Source: Pseudisothecium myosuroides (lineage: Eukaryota; Streptophyta; Bryopsida; Hypnales; Lembophyllaceae). From it: DNA of 64,000 bases. How positions within the stretch are numbered: position 1 is the stretch's first letter; each line of letters starts with the position of its first letter. Below, in pieces: positions 25,161 through 38,400 of this stretch. The notes beneath the pieces are model-generated. The model worked only from the letters and a program-made list of their open reading frames with translations. It made no database searches and was not told where the DNA came from. The translations under genes and the position numbers were made by a program. The stretch is from contig OX637296.1 in assembly GCA_951799445.1 (NCBI GenBank), positions 5,146,001 through 5,210,000 of the forward strand. Reading direction: 5' to 3'.

Positions 25161-27388
25161 GACTTGAAGTCTTTGTTTTTATCTTTATTCTTGAAGCTAA
25201 CTGAATACAATGATTTGACAATGAAGTATCTTTCTTATGTCTTATATCCAGTGCTAGGTAAGTGTACACTAGACCTATGCAATTTTGGCAAAACTCTGTT
25301 GTACTTTTGAGAACTTAAAGTACTAAATTGTACTTTGTGTACCTGAATTTAGGGTTGATGTTTGTCACTAGTGAGTGATTGTAAGGAAGGAATTAAGTAT
25401 TGCAGATGAGCCACTAAGTATATTAGAGGCTAACAAAAAGTGCCAATCAAATCCAAAGCCGTGCATTTATGAAATATTTGTACATAAAAAATAAAAAATG
25501 TACTGAAAGTACTCTTTGTACCAAAAAAAACAAAAACATATTTAACGGAAAAATAAATTTTTTTTATTTGACTTGATGCCATTCCAGAACTAGCTGCCGC
25601 CATGAAGAATCCTGGATCCGATTGCAAAAAACTAGATTTTTCTGCCAGATATCTGTTGCCAACCACAACTAATTAATTTCTAAGATTTCTACCATATATG
25701 AGCTATAAACATTAAATTGAGAGTAGATTCCAAGACATTATTTCTTCTTATCTTCTCAGCCAAAAGAAATCTAGTACTTCAACTTCATATGATCAAGATA
25801 TTTGTACGTTTATCTAATTTAGTACCCTGTGACTTTTTGCTAACAATCCGAAAGGTATAAATTTCTCACTCTGAACTTGGTTAAAAAGCTTCTAAGTTCA
25901 AGTAATAACAAGCACAAAGTCATTTTGTCCTGAAAAATGGTTTTGTGACCTGAAAAAGTATAGGGTCTAGCATACTTATATCCTACTTATAGATGTTGGA
26001 ATGTATTCACTTATGAATGAATGCCATAAGAGCTAGTGTTGGAGTCTCTAAGAAGTGTTTTGTATACATTAGGTAACTTTTTAGCTACATGTAGTTTACA
26101 TTTGGTGTTCTTTTAGGGTGTTTTAGATCTTGTTTAGGTGCTAAGTGAACCCAGGCTAGGTTTACCTTCATGTTTTTCGACAGCTCCCAGCTAGTGATTG
26201 GGTACTAAGCTATTGATGTATGTCATATGAATGCAGGGTTTATAATAATGTGTCCACATGCCGTAGTGACAAATGGGTAGATATCATCTTCTTGTATACA
26301 TGTATGAGCTGTAGGTATATCCAATGGACAAGAAGTGTAATTATCAGTGAGTGTGGATTTGGTGGAAGTAATGAGAAGATTATGGATTTCGAGGTGTTCG
26401 TGAATTAGAGAATTAGAAAATTACTTTTATTTTAGTTTGGCTATGGCAATAAGATATAGTAGTTACTTTTAATTTGGCTATTAGGATTGCGGTGTCAAAG
26501 AAGGTTTTAGAGCTTGATTTTCTAACTGACTATGCTTGAATGTTGCTGTTGAACTTTTTTGGACAGACCTGAACACCACTTCTCACACTATCATTGAATA
26601 TGGCGCAGTTGCAAGCAATGTAATAGTCAATTTCTGAAGACGTGAAAGTGTATGTAGAGTCGACAATTAGTAAGAGCAATGGCTCAATAATGAGGTTTGT
26701 AGTGTCTATTCTCGTGTCTATTATATTAGGGTTATTAGAGAATGTGGTTCAATCTCAAACTAGTGCTTGAATGTTGCCTGTGGAATTCAGCTATGGTTGT
26801 TGTACTAATTGTTGTTGCTATGAAGTATGATGAAGGGATGCTTTGCATATTGTTTTTTGTGACTTTTTTAGAGGTGTGTGAAGAATTGTTTTGGTAAGTT
26901 CATGTGCTCTTAGCACCCTTGCGCAATCCGATACTTGCAAGGGTGTCCAAGGCTTTTATTGTAATCTCAACTTAGAACTATAGAAGAGGTGCAACGCACG
27001 CATTGGGGGAGAAGGTAAACAAGTTGAACAAGGGCAAAATCCAACAATGATAACAACAACGAAAGAAACATCAAAAATTGCACACCAGGCTAGAATTCCA
27101 ACTCGTGATGTACTTTTGAAATGCCATGTGATGGAAGTACACTACTTGTAACGTGTGCCACGCTCCTCCGGTAGGTCACAATTTCTAATGCAAGTACTGG
27201 TCGTTTGGAAGTAGATTCAAATTGGGTTTGAGGCTTAGCCGAGATCTTTGGAGCTGGGCAAGGCCCCTACATGATGTAGAACACCACCCACATCTCCCAT
27301 TGCAACGCACTTGTCCGCATTTCCTTTGGAATTTACCATGGCGACGCCGAGCTCAGGGATCACTTATTGACAACAAGGAAGGATGAAT
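25161..27388. other. Interior of the 7.5-kb structure; no gene supported
   Basis: Moderately AT-rich DNA with no open frame above about 80 codons and no recognised domain. If the outer arms are transposon termini, this would be cargo or decayed transposase, but nothing in the translation supports that. Confidence 0.4.
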
Positions 27389-28065
27389 GGATCATTGCAA
27401 AAAAGACCTTCCATTTTTCGTAGCGTTTTTCATAGTACTCATTTTTTCTTTTAGGAGGGCTTTATAATTAGAAAAACAATTTTAAAAATATATAAAAAAT
27501 ATGTTTTATGTATACATCTTTAAGGAAAAGGTACCCTAGGAAGGAAAAGCATAGAAACATTCTCTAAGTAGGAGAACTAGAAAAGTGCAAAATCTCAAGA
27601 AAATAGGTACTTGCATTAAAGAGTTCATAATGATGAGATTTCACCAAAAGATTGATCTTAGAACCATCTTCATTGTTCACAAACTGCACACAATAGGAGT
27701 GATGTTTGTGCTCATGTGGAGGACATGAAATAATATATTTGTAGATTTCCTTTGGTAGAAATATGCTTTCCTACTATGCAAATAGACTATAAAAATTTCA
27801 GCTCTAAATCATTAAATTTGGGGATTCCTAACGTAGTAAAAACCCCTAAACCTTCTAGTGTGACAAATTAACAAAAACGATTTTTAAATACAAAATGATT
27901 TTTTTTTATTTCTAAAAAATAAGGGATCTGATTACCTTTAAAGTTAGACATCTCCAATAAAAATTTCATATTCATTGGACTTTTGCTTCAAAAGTTATAG
28001 CAGATGAAAGGAGAGTCACTTTCATTGTGAATAGTAAATAGGATAGGTCTTTCTTGCAATGACCC
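27389..28065. mobile_element. Miniature TIR element, family M1, copy 2
   Basis: Left end GGATCATTGCAAAAAAGACC; right end in reverse complement GGGTCATTGCAAGAAAGACC. Flanked on both sides by GAAT, a clean 4-bp target duplication. The interior shares TACCCTAGGAAGGAAAAGCA and TCTAAGTAGGAGAACTAGAA with the copy at 61968. It lies between the outer arms of the 7.5-kb structure, so it may have inserted after that formed. Confidence 0.8.
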
Positions 28066-28468
28066 GAATTTGGATTTTGGAAAGCTTGCGGTGAAGGTGG
28101 GCATTCATCCATAGCTTCTTTACCAGACATTGTCCTTGAATTGCAACAAAAAGTATGCAAGCTTGAGAGGATTGAAACAAAGGTTTGGTTTGAGATAATT
28201 GGCTATAGTGGACTGGTTGTAGAAGATTGTTTTTTTTAAGATTGTGCTTTGCGTGTGTTGGTTGTAAGATACATTGGTTGGATTTTTGTTTGCCCTAATT
28301 CTAGAGCGACAACTCTAGTAGATGATGGTATAGTTGGCTGGCGAGATGGTGGTGCCAAGCTGAGTGCCGTCGTGGACTTAGCTATGGAGTTTCCTTGTTC
28401 TCTGGCCGCTTGTCAAGACGCGTGCGAGGGCCCGTGCACCTGGATGTGTCATGCGGTGTTGGGAATTC
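28066..28468. other. GC-richer interior segment with 123-codon frame
   Basis: The plus frame 28249-28620 runs across the inner boundary of the right arm. Its unique part is GC-richer than the surroundings, with a Cys-rich stretch (AACQDACEGPCTWMCHAVLG). No family is recognised; it could be captured host sequence or chance. Confidence 0.25.
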
Positions 28469-29331
28469 ATGTAGTGCCTCTTTTTAGGAGTATTTTGTAT
28501 GGTGTGATTTTTTATGCATTATGTCGTCTTTTGGGGATGCAATTTTGTTTGCAACAACTAAACCTGCTTTTGCCATCAACCTTGCCTTCGACCGCCCCTG
28601 TCATGGGGAGCTGTGCATAATTGCTGTCATTCTGTCATGGAGCAAGGAATCTTTGAGGGGGCAATATCGTATTTATTCAAATAAATTCTTGAAACCCAAT
28701 CAAACCGCACATTGCATCTAGACTTTCCCTCTTTTGAGTCCTCTAACACCTACTTCCTGCTGTCCAGCCTTCAACTCAATCAGGCAGTTGCTACTTTGTA
28801 CGCGAGAATTTAGATCGAGTTGGCAAAGCGGGCCCGTTTGTTTCTATTGCCAAACTTGTCGTCCTATTTGTCAGTCAATTTCATACGCAGCTCCTAGTGG
28901 GGAGGAACCTCGACGTGTGCGCATCCCTCATTCAATGCCCATCTGAGCATGGGTTTTGTGTCAGATGTGTCCAAAATTTTGCAAAGCATCAAGGGCACTA
29001 TTGCAAGGCCTCCTGCCAAAATCTTAGCCTTTGTCGTTGTTTCCTCCGCATGCCAACACCTTCCAAAGTGAGGACCCTCTCAAAAAATCACCAATTCCGT
29101 CTTGATCAACATCACTTTGAACATTATAATCTCCGCATCCCTATGGCCAAACTTGGCGCAAATTTCAAGGCGCATTTGGAGTCCAATTCTTTCAAAGTTT
29201 CATCAATGAAACAATGTGGATCTTAGTTTTGCATCATTGGCGTCGATTTCTTTGGAAGGGGGTCCATTTTGGCCACAAAGTGGTGCCATTTCACAGTGGG
29301 CACTCAAAGATTAAATCATCATAGAATCTAT
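28469..29331. repeat. Right arm of large inverted repeat (7.5-kb structure)
   Basis: Near-perfect reverse complement of 21788-22647. Frames 28521-28721, 28734-28946 and 28897-29226 translate identically to the left-arm frames. The arm ends at TTAA (29311-29314) with 14 further symmetrical bases. It lacks the inner palindrome that abuts the left arm. Confidence 0.85.
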
Positions 29332-31666
29332 GTGAAAAGTTCTTGTGTGTAGGTAATGGTACGCACATTTTCACCATGTATGTTAGAAAAAGACTTATTT
29401 TGATATAAGAACATGCAAGGTTGTATGTAAGTGTTCCTACAAAGAGAGAGGCATGTTTTTTTTGTTTAAATGGTTGGAATTGGTAGATAAAGATGAATGA
29501 ATTATTGAAGTGGTTTGAACACTTATGTGAACTTTGAAGCATTAACCTCCGAATGCTTAATGAACATTTTTATGGTCTTTATCTAAATTTAAAGGCTACT
29601 TAGATCCCTCAAAAATGTGTTTTGAAATTTCATATTTCTCTCATATAATTCATCAAGTTCTTATGTTTTAGCCATTTTTTGTGTTTTTTATTATTTAGAC
29701 AAAGTTTTTGTCTTCTACAATTTCTCAAAGTCAAATATTCCAATGAGTTTTCTCCCTTTTTGGAGGAGCTCCAGTGCTAAGAAATTGTTTTAATCTCCCA
29801 CCAATGCTTATGTTGTGAACTGCGATGGCATCTTCCAAATTGAGTTCCCTTGATGCCTTGTCATTCAACTCTAGGAAAATTTTGTCAAACAGCCTTGATC
29901 AGGCACTCTTTGTTTTTCAACTCCGTCCACGTTTCTCAAAGAAGTCTCCACAAGTTGAGTCCACAAGATGGACTTTTCTTCCATCATCAATTTGTGAACG
30001 TTCTCCCTTCAATTTGTAAGATAACACTAGAATTATAGCAAACAATTTAGCTTAACAATATCTAAATTGCCCTCTGAACAGGAAATTTATTAGTAGTACT
30101 TCATATATTATTTTCGATTGAATTTAGTTGTGGATCAATTTGTGCGGAGCCCATTTTTTGAGCCATTGTGGCATCAATATACTGAAAACATATGCTGTTG
30201 GTGACTTGCAAAGTTCCTACATGTGCTAAGCTGCTGTGCTTGGTGATCGACTTCACGATAAATCTCACGGGACCATATCTTTGGCCTTTTCACGCACTTC
30301 TTCCAATGCCTTTGTTTTAGGGTTTGATTTTGTACTTTAGAATTTGGTTCGGGTCTCAATTCATTCCGTGTTTTCTTGGGCTCCCCACCTTTCCCTAGCC
30401 TTCAGTCTCTGCAAGTTGAACTGGGTGAGCCGAGGACCTACTTCAAATTTAATAAACCTCACTATTTGAATTGTAAGCTTCGTATAATAGTTTGTACATA
30501 ACTCTATTTTCAAACTTTGATTATTGAAGGCTTCTTCAAAAGGCTGATTAGTTAGACTTGCATAGAGCTTAAGTTCATTTAGTCTACCTAATCATTGTAA
30601 TGTTACAGTTTGGAAAATGTTGTGCAAAAAAAAATTGATGGCCTCCATTTCTCATATACTGTAAAGAAATTATTATCCTAAGTTGGTCATGTTTGATTGT
30701 GGACTATGTAGTTATGAAGATCTAGAACAAAAGAAGAACCCACATCGCCCATGCTTGAACCATATCTTCATTAACTTGTTGATTAGTTCATTCATCTAGC
30801 ATTTGTAAGGTGGATACCCCCAAACTGCCACTTTGGGGTATTGAGCCTACTTACTATCATTAGACTAGTCAAATTTTCATATGTTCTTGTTAGCAAGTGA
30901 AAGGAGGTTCCAATGCACCAAAGAATACGACATTTGGATATTGTAACCTAATGTTATTAAGAAACATCAAATTTAATTTGGAACAAGTATATATGGAAAC
31001 CCTGGATTTATTTCGGGATAGAAGGAGTAGTTTCATTACATGTATGTCCTTCCAAATCGTCTGAAATGTCCACCCGTCTAGGACATCCAGTGATCCTAAG
31101 TCCCCCATTGTGATAACGATGGTATATCCACCCACCCCCTAAAAAAAAGCTTACTAACAAAGTTAGTTATCAAGCAATCAAGGAGCTTTCCAACTACAAC
31201 AATTTTTAGACTACAACATTTGTTTCATATTGTTTGAGTGATTTGGAACAGTTTTTGTGTTGTCTGTATGTATGCCAATTCTATGTTATAATTGGGACTG
31301 TTTTCTTTTGTTCGGCCTCAAGTTCAATTCTCTTCTTCCACATCTAGCCTACCCCCTTTACTCAACTTGCATTATCTAGTTTTCAACTTCCAACACTCAG
31401 ACCTTGTAGTTGCAAATGCAGGTTTTTATTTATTTACAATAAGGGAGACCTCATTTCATTCCCATTCACAAAAACATTCCATTGGTTCTAATTGTCAATC
31501 AATAAAGCATGTTTGAATGATTTGCTCATTATGCTTGCTAGCATACCTTAGAAATCTATTCAATCAAAGGCAATCTAAAGTAAAAAAATTCTATGGATAG
31601 TTGGTAATTGGGCAAGAGGCTGATTAGTTGGAGCTAGCATATAGGTAATGGGCACAATCAATTTAA
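29332..31666. other. Intergenic; repeat fragment at 31045-31130
   Basis: No gene supported. The segment 31045-31130 (AATGTCCACCCGTCTAGGAC, ATCCAGTGATCCTAAG, ATTGTGATAACGATGG) recurs in diverged form at 43740-43815, so both are remnants of one dispersed repeat. Confidence 0.45.
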
Positions 31667-32495
31667 ATTCTAAAGGCCCAAGTGTTCGTTCTGAAATGAA
31701 CGCAAGATATCTTGGGTAGGTTCCTACAAAGTCATTTTTGGTTAGATGTTCATGAAATTTGGACACATTGTATATACATGTACCTCCTTGGTGAAAATAT
31801 AATTTTTTTCCGATCGGGTGTTTGGATCAAAAGATATATGAGCAATTTCGTTAAAATGGCGGAAATTCCGTAACTTTAGCAGTTTTTACAGTTCAGAGCA
31901 GCCGCTTTGAAATGTTCAACTCTCCTAGATTTTTGAAATCTATAACATTCTTAGATTTATAAAATCTATAAAAGACCAAGATGTCTAAAATCTATACCCC
32001 TTCTAGATGTCTCTTTTGCACTTTAGAGCGGCTGCTCTGAAAATGGCACATAGAATACCGCCATTTTAACAAAATTGCCCATATATGCTCCCTTGAACTT
32101 TTGGAGGAACTTGGACAACTTTGGGCAACATGTGCAAAAATCCTTTTATAATTTTGAAATTTGGCAAGAATGTAACTTACATGAAAGAAGATGCTAATGT
32201 CAAAAAAGATAACCATGGATAGTGTAAAAATATCACTCCAAAAGGCATTAAAGTTTGTTGGCCTTGTCGGGTAAGGTTAGGAAAAAACTTTTTCTTCTAA
32301 CTTCAAACGTTATAATCTTTTGATTTGATTGGTCAAAGTTTCTGAAAAATTTTCCACACATTTCCAAAGAAGTCTAGTACACATTTGTAAGGTTGAATTT
32401 TGAAGAAATAAGAAGATTTCATTTTTTTCTTGTTGCCCTAAAAAGTGGCAGATTTTGACAATTTCTACCCAGCATGTGCCTTGGTCCTTTAGGGA
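31667..32495. mobile_element. TTAA-flanked TIR element
   Basis: TTAA at 31663-31666 followed by ATTCTAAAGGCCCAAG. The right end, in reverse complement, is TTAA then TCCCTAAAGGACCAAG (TTAA at 32496-32499). The right part shares TTTTCCACACATT and neighbouring blocks with the element at 16600-17532. Non-coding. Confidence 0.5.
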
Positions 32496-32832
32496 TTAAT
32501 GGGCATAGTAAATGGCAACTTTTTATGGTTAAAACTATTTGTTTTCAATTGTTAAATGAAAGTGGCAAAAATATTTTTGGTCCATTCAAATTTTAAAAGA
32601 GAAGGAAAAAGAAATTGATATAAATAAATCCAATAAACTCACAATCTATCTATAAAAATGGATTTGAAGATATTCTATATAGATGACTATATTTCCAATT
32701 AGTTACAACCAAATGTTCAATGTTTTTAATGTGAAATTATGCATTTTGAAATTGAAATCATTCCAAAGCCAAAAAATGTCATCCCATGTGCTTATGGGTT
32801 TACTTTGTAAGGTGCGAAACGCCAAAATCAAA

Positions 32833-33505
32833 GCAAGGTAGTCTACTCTTAAAGCAACCTTTTAAGACTTGATGGCATTTTGGGAGAAGCCAAACTCCTT
32901 GAAACAATTTTCAGAAAATTTTCATGGGAAGAAAAATGGAATTGGCATCTCACTCAAGTCAATTCATATTTTTGGGACCTTTGTAGAATTAGTTACAAAT
33001 TTTCAAAGTTGAAACACAATGATCTCTAACTAAAAGCAACCACCTCCTGAAATTTGCAGTGTTGGTGCACTGAAGACAGCAAAACGTACCTTTGTGTTAG
33101 TGGTTGCTTTTAGAGCAGGGGCGCTTTTAGAGCACCCTACTTTATGGTCAAACAATTCTTGTTCACATTGAAAATCCTGTGTTGAAGAATCTGAAGTCAT
33201 TTTGAATTTAGAAGGGACAGGTACTTCTTTGAAGAACATCCTTTAGCCAAATCCACGACCATATCCAAGACCTTATCAAAAATTGAAATAGGCATCTAAA
33301 TCAAGTTGTTTCATATTTTTTGAAGCTTTATGGAATTAGTTACAAATTTTCAAAGTTGAAACCTTGTGGTCACTAAAAGCGACAAGAAAGCAAAATGTAC
33401 CTCTGTGTTAGTGGTCGCTTTCAGAGAAGGGGCGCTTTTAGAGCGCCCCCTACCTTATGGTCAAACAATTCTGAAAATCCTGTGTTGAAGAACCTGAAGT
33501 CATGC
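32833..33505. repeat. M2-family element with internal ~360-bp duplication
   Basis: The left end AAGGTAGTCTACTCTTAAAG and the right end (CGCTTTTAGAGCGCCCCCTA, then CCTTATGG) have M2-like inverted termini. Inside, one segment is present twice about 355-360 bp apart (32970-33210 and 33325-33505), sharing ATTAGTTACAAATTTTCAAA, GTGTTAGTGGTYGCTTT and GGGGCGCTTTTAGAGC. The duplicated right end runs toward the PITP promoter. Confidence 0.55.
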
Positions 33506-33519
33506 TGAATTTACAAAAG

Positions 33520-33556
33520 ACGGTATCCAAGACGGTATCCAAGACGGTATACATAC
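33520..33556. repeat. Short triplicated 12-mer
   Basis: The 12-base unit ACGGTATCCAAG, last copy varied, occurs three times in tandem near 33531-33550, at the border between repeat DNA and the GC-richer gene island. Confidence 0.6.
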
Positions 33557-33849
33557 GACATACGCCGCCGACGGGAACGAATGTACAGTACCGATGACAA
33601 ATTCGCACCGTACGTGGATGAACGTAGTCCGGTGCCGATGACACGGAAAGGCGGGAGCAAGTTCTAGTGGATCCCCTGGTGCTAAAATCTGAGCTGGACG
33701 GCACTCCATAAACGAACAGAGAATGGGTGATCATGGGTCGGTCTACAGTACGGAAGTAAAGGGGTCTCAACTGAAGCTTGGATACGCCATTGAGAGCCTG
33801 TTGCAGAGTTCGCAGTACCTGCGGCGTGAAGGTGTGAAGAACATGGTGG

Positions 33850-35404
33850 ATCCGACTGACAAGGAGTCGTTCATCCTTCTAATCTAGACGTTGCAGATCT
33901 CACAGTGTGTGTGAATCATGTTGTTTTCTCGTGATTTTAAATAAAATCTTCGCACTCCGTATTCCGATTTATTTATTTTTCCCTTTTTTGGAGTGTTGTC
34001 GTTGATGCGGAAGCTCCGGAGAATCGGATAGTTTACTGTTTGCAGCTTCGGCGAACGAGCGCGCGCACCGAAAGTTTAGTTTGCGATCCGGTCGCGCAGA
34101 TCTGGCGTTCTTTGAATGATGTAATAAGTTTTAGTGGTGGTTGATCGAGCGGAGAGAAAGGTATTAGACGAACTGAAGTGGAGCCAAGCCAATGTGTGAA
34201 GCGTATTGGAGGCTTGGCTCTGCTTCCGGAAAATTGATTGTGGAATAAGTTAGCTGTAGTGGATCGGTTTTGTTGTAGCTTTCGGAATGTGCTAGGAGAT
34301 GCCGGGGGTGAAGACAACTGCCGCGGAGCGTGTTTTGTGTGATTGAGTGTTTGTACAGGGGAACGGCTTCGGGTCTTTTTTGTACGGAGATCACGAGGAA
34401 TGTGTTTCGTACTGGTAGCGATCTGAGCATCGAGGTAGTTTTTGGTGCGAATTTTTCGTCCAGCCTCCTTGGGACGCACATGCCGTGGCTTCAACCTGTG
34501 ATGTGAAGCATTTGGTCCTCCCGTCTTGATTGCTGAATTTTTATCGGTGAGGTTTGTCCCTATCTCTCCTCGGTCAGACTTGCATTGTATTGGACTGACG
34601 CAATGTCTTGTAATTTCTTTGGCGACGAATTGATTTTGCTTGTTAAATTGAAATGTGGTATCAATTCAGATGTTTCGTGAGGAGGCTTTCAGTATTTTTG
34701 GAAATCTCTAGTAGGTTTGACTTAGAGTAACGTGCTCTTGCTTGTAATCCTGGCTTTGGAAGGAATCTTGTGCCGGGCATAGGTTTCCTCCCTGGTGCGG
34801 TGATTAGAGAATTTAGGGTTTAAGATTTGTCGTAGCCTGCCTACATCCTTGGTTTAGTTTGGTGACACGGTTCCATATCACATCACCTCTAAGAAGTTAT
34901 TGTAGATGCAGTTTTCAGGATAATATACTTAATCTACATTCAAATTTGAGTTTACGTAGGTGTGAGTGAAATCTGGGAGCTCAGATCGCCAGATTTCTAC
35001 TATCGAAGCACTATTGTTCCGTTGACAGGACTGTCAATTCTATCTCTTTAACGCTTATTAAGCATGTACGTTTATGTTCGAAGATCGTAGAAACTCATGA
35101 AGGATTCAAGAGCCACAGTTCATGAAAGTAAAACCATTCATGAAATTCTCTGAGATTTTGCTTGACAGCTTGTTAATTTTGCAATTGGGGTAGAAAACGG
35201 TAGAAAATTGAACTATGCAATTGACGGTAGAAAACATGCGAATATCAGATCTGTGCTTGTTATGTTCCATGGAATATCGCGTGACCCGGTTATAAGAGCT
35301 CATAGCTCTAATATTGGAAACTGTTCACCTTGGATTGTAGGTTTCAATTTCAGGGCAAACGCCACCAGGTCTTGAAGGAAGCAAGAGAACTCGACGGAGC
35401 AACA
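33850..35404 (+). promoter_or_regulatory. Probable promoter, 5' UTR and 5' UTR intron of PITP gene
   Basis: Sequence becomes GC-richer from about 33.5 kb with no plus-strand coding frame. A GTGAGGTTTGT donor near 34546 and a TTTCAATTTCAG acceptor ending near 35353 would frame a leader intron of about 800 bp. It is followed by a short leader (GGCAAACGCC on) that leads directly to the start codon at 35405. The transcription start is not identified. Confidence 0.45.
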
Positions 35405-38400
35405 ATGGTGGCTGTGCAAGAATAGTATCCTTTGAGTTAGTAGGAGATTACGCGAAGATACGATATTCTATTTAGTTGAATATTCTCTTTAATACGAATC
35501 AGTGAATTCATACAGTGAATAATTATATTCGTCGTCTGTATCAGGTTTTAGTATACTTAGGAGGTAATTGATGTGTCAGGAATAACTGCATGCCTGCAAA
35601 CTCCTTAACCTTGTTTCTTTCAGTCGAATTGTGCTTCCCTTCACGGTTGAAGAGGTACGCTACCATCCTTTCAGAACCGTTGTTCCTCGTTTTTTCGTCT
35701 GTATGAATGGCCTCGCCCTCGGTGTTCCACTGACATCCGTGTCCTACTGAAAAGTCAGATTTTGGAAGGCAGATAACCGAAGTTGTCTCATCGTGCAGAT
35801 TATTGACATGTTCTGTCCAAGATAATTTGAGTTTGTAAACACAATTAGAACATATTTTTTTCTCCTGTGCAGTATAAGATAGCCCAGCTGTATATGGTTG
35901 CAAAGTTCAGTGCGAGTGAATCATCGGGGGATGACGGCGATGGTGTCGAAGTGTTGAAAAACGAGCCTTTTGAAGAAAACGATCGCTGTGGTCAATATAC
36001 GCATAAAATTTACCATCTGGCCAAGTTTGTAGACCTTAACTCTCTTAGCTTTTGAATGTTGACTCGGCTTTCTTTTCTTCTACTTCCTATGATTTTATTC
36101 TAGGTGGATATTTGTAGTTCATACCGCCCTTGATGTTAGTCTGGTGCTCGTGGCACCACTCTGAGGAATATATGTATTCTATGGCGATTGCAGCAAATTG
36201 CCCAGTTGGCTTGTAAGTTTGGTGCCAAAGAAGGCCTTGATGCTGGAGGAAGAAGCTTGGAATGCCTACCCACGCTGCACTACTGGTTTGTTACAGCACC
36301 TTAAGTTGTAATGTCCTCTTCATGCACTCATTTGAATGATAATCAACACACTTGAAATGTTTTGTGGATATTTTTGTTGGAAATTTTTGTTACGACTTTT
36401 CTTACTAATTGACTTCTGATGTGGCGCGGTGATGCTGAACCTCCTCGTGAACAGTCTTGAAGGTGAGCTGAGAGTGGTTTTCGCTTGAGTTCGTGTGGTT
36501 TAAGTTCTGGTATTCAAATACGTGTTGTGCATGTTTGGTTTTTTATCAGTACCTAGTTTAAATAGGTCTGTATTGTTTGGATGTACGATGTATTGTTTAA
36601 CAGTTGTAGCAAAATTATGCTGAGCTCTGGTGTGGCGGATGCAATGCAGTGTCCATTCTTTAACAAGCTCCGGCTGATATTGGAAACCACTCACATAGCT
36701 GATCGGGGGGCAACTGACAATGTAAGATGAATCGTGCTTCCCTTCTCTCTTTGTTGTTATCGTTACGTTTCTCTTTCTACCAGAAGTCAGGGACTGGCGC
36801 AATTCTTGAATCCCACATTCGCCAGTATAGCTATGAACGTGGTATGGCAGTATTTTTGTAGAAAATCAATAACGTGCATGTTTATGGTTCTTATTTAACA
36901 TCATGAGCATGTGATATCCTTTTCATGTTCAGTGATAGAATACGTTGTAACGAAGGACCGCACTGCTTATTGTGTAATCGCTTGAGATATTTTGTGCTTA
37001 CTGTGCCGCCTTGGGACTTTCAGGCTTTGGATCTAGACGCTAAAACCATCAAGAAAAGGCAGGTCGAGTTTATTGACATAGCCATGGACCCTGTGGAGAA
37101 TTACGTTGAAACTGAGGATCCAATGAAGTTTAAGTCGGCAAAAACTGGCAGAGGTCCTTTGCAGGAGGGCTGGCAGGTGGGAATGATCTTTCTATGATTA
37201 TTATTGCATCATTTTCGTAGAGAAGATTTGGTTCTCTTTCTACGTTTTAGATATCTCTTTCTTGCGTATGGATTAGAAACCTTATATTGGGACCAACTTG
37301 ATGGATTTGTGTATCCTCTACTTTTGCAGAAAACCTGTGAACCAGTCATGTGTGCATATAAGTGTGTGACTGTTGACGTGCCCTACTGGGGATTTGGTTC
37401 ACGGCTTGAAAAATTTATTTCTAAGGTAATACATCTGATATCTTATTCCCCCCATGGTAATGTCGGTTACTCTTGCGGACATTACGTTATATTGGTACAA
37501 GATTTACAGTAATTTGCTGTTTTATGCCCATTGCTTCAGCATGTAGCATGTTTCTGCAATTCTCAAGGTCATTGATTGAAATGCTGGGGAATTGTATTGC
37601 AGAATGCACAGCGGAAAATTTTGCTGGAAGGTCATCGGAAGTGTTTCTGTTGGCTTGACGAGTGGTTTGGATTGTCAATGGAAGATGTTCGTCGTATGGA
37701 GGACGAGACGGCACAGGCATTAGCAAAAGTAAGATTCTGTGAAATGCATCCGTTGTTGAGTCAGGGTTTCAATGTAAGTGCAGTGAATTCATTGCTTGTG
37801 CGTATGGTCGAACACCAGATGGAGTTGATTCTTTCCCTGGAACTTCTGTTCTTGTTGCTGATTATTTAATTCCAATTGATCATATCTTTGTGAAACAGGC
37901 CCGAGCGATGTTACTAAATAAAATACCAATGCTAGAGGAGGGAGCCACAGAACCGGAAGCACCTGGGAATGTGGAGGCCGAAGCAACCCCAGTTGTATGT
38001 TACCAACCATTTTTGTCTTTTGTCACAATGTGCCAAGAATGCAACGCGGTTGCACATTCCGAGATCCTGAATTTTATGTTTGTGCCACGTGGAAATAGGT
38101 CTATTTCCCACTGTACAGGTTCTTGCAAGAACTTTCGTTTTTTGTGTGGGTTATCTTCTAATCCTAACAATACGAGCCACTGCCCCAGGCACTTACATTA
38201 GAACGAGCAGTAGCTTGTCAGTTTGATTGAGAGGTTTGATTTAGCAATTTGATCCTACTTTGTGAATGCAGAAGATGGATGATCACGATAAGGTGTTGGG
38301 TTCTCGGATTTTGTCAATATCAAGACTGAGGGAATCTGGGAGCCCACGGCTTGTGAGACGACCAAGTCTTGTTGGGCCTTCTGTTGCTGTTGGCATTGCA

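Noticed and set aside
28249..28620. 123-codon frame as a gene
   Set aside because: It crosses the inner boundary of the right inverted-repeat arm, no domain is seen, and the arm half is repeated on the left side with a different extension.
34033..34494. 153-codon minus frame upstream of the PITP gene
   Set aside because: Arg/Thr/Ser-rich with no domain, antisense to the likely PITP 5' leader in GC-richer DNA; best explained as a shadow frame.
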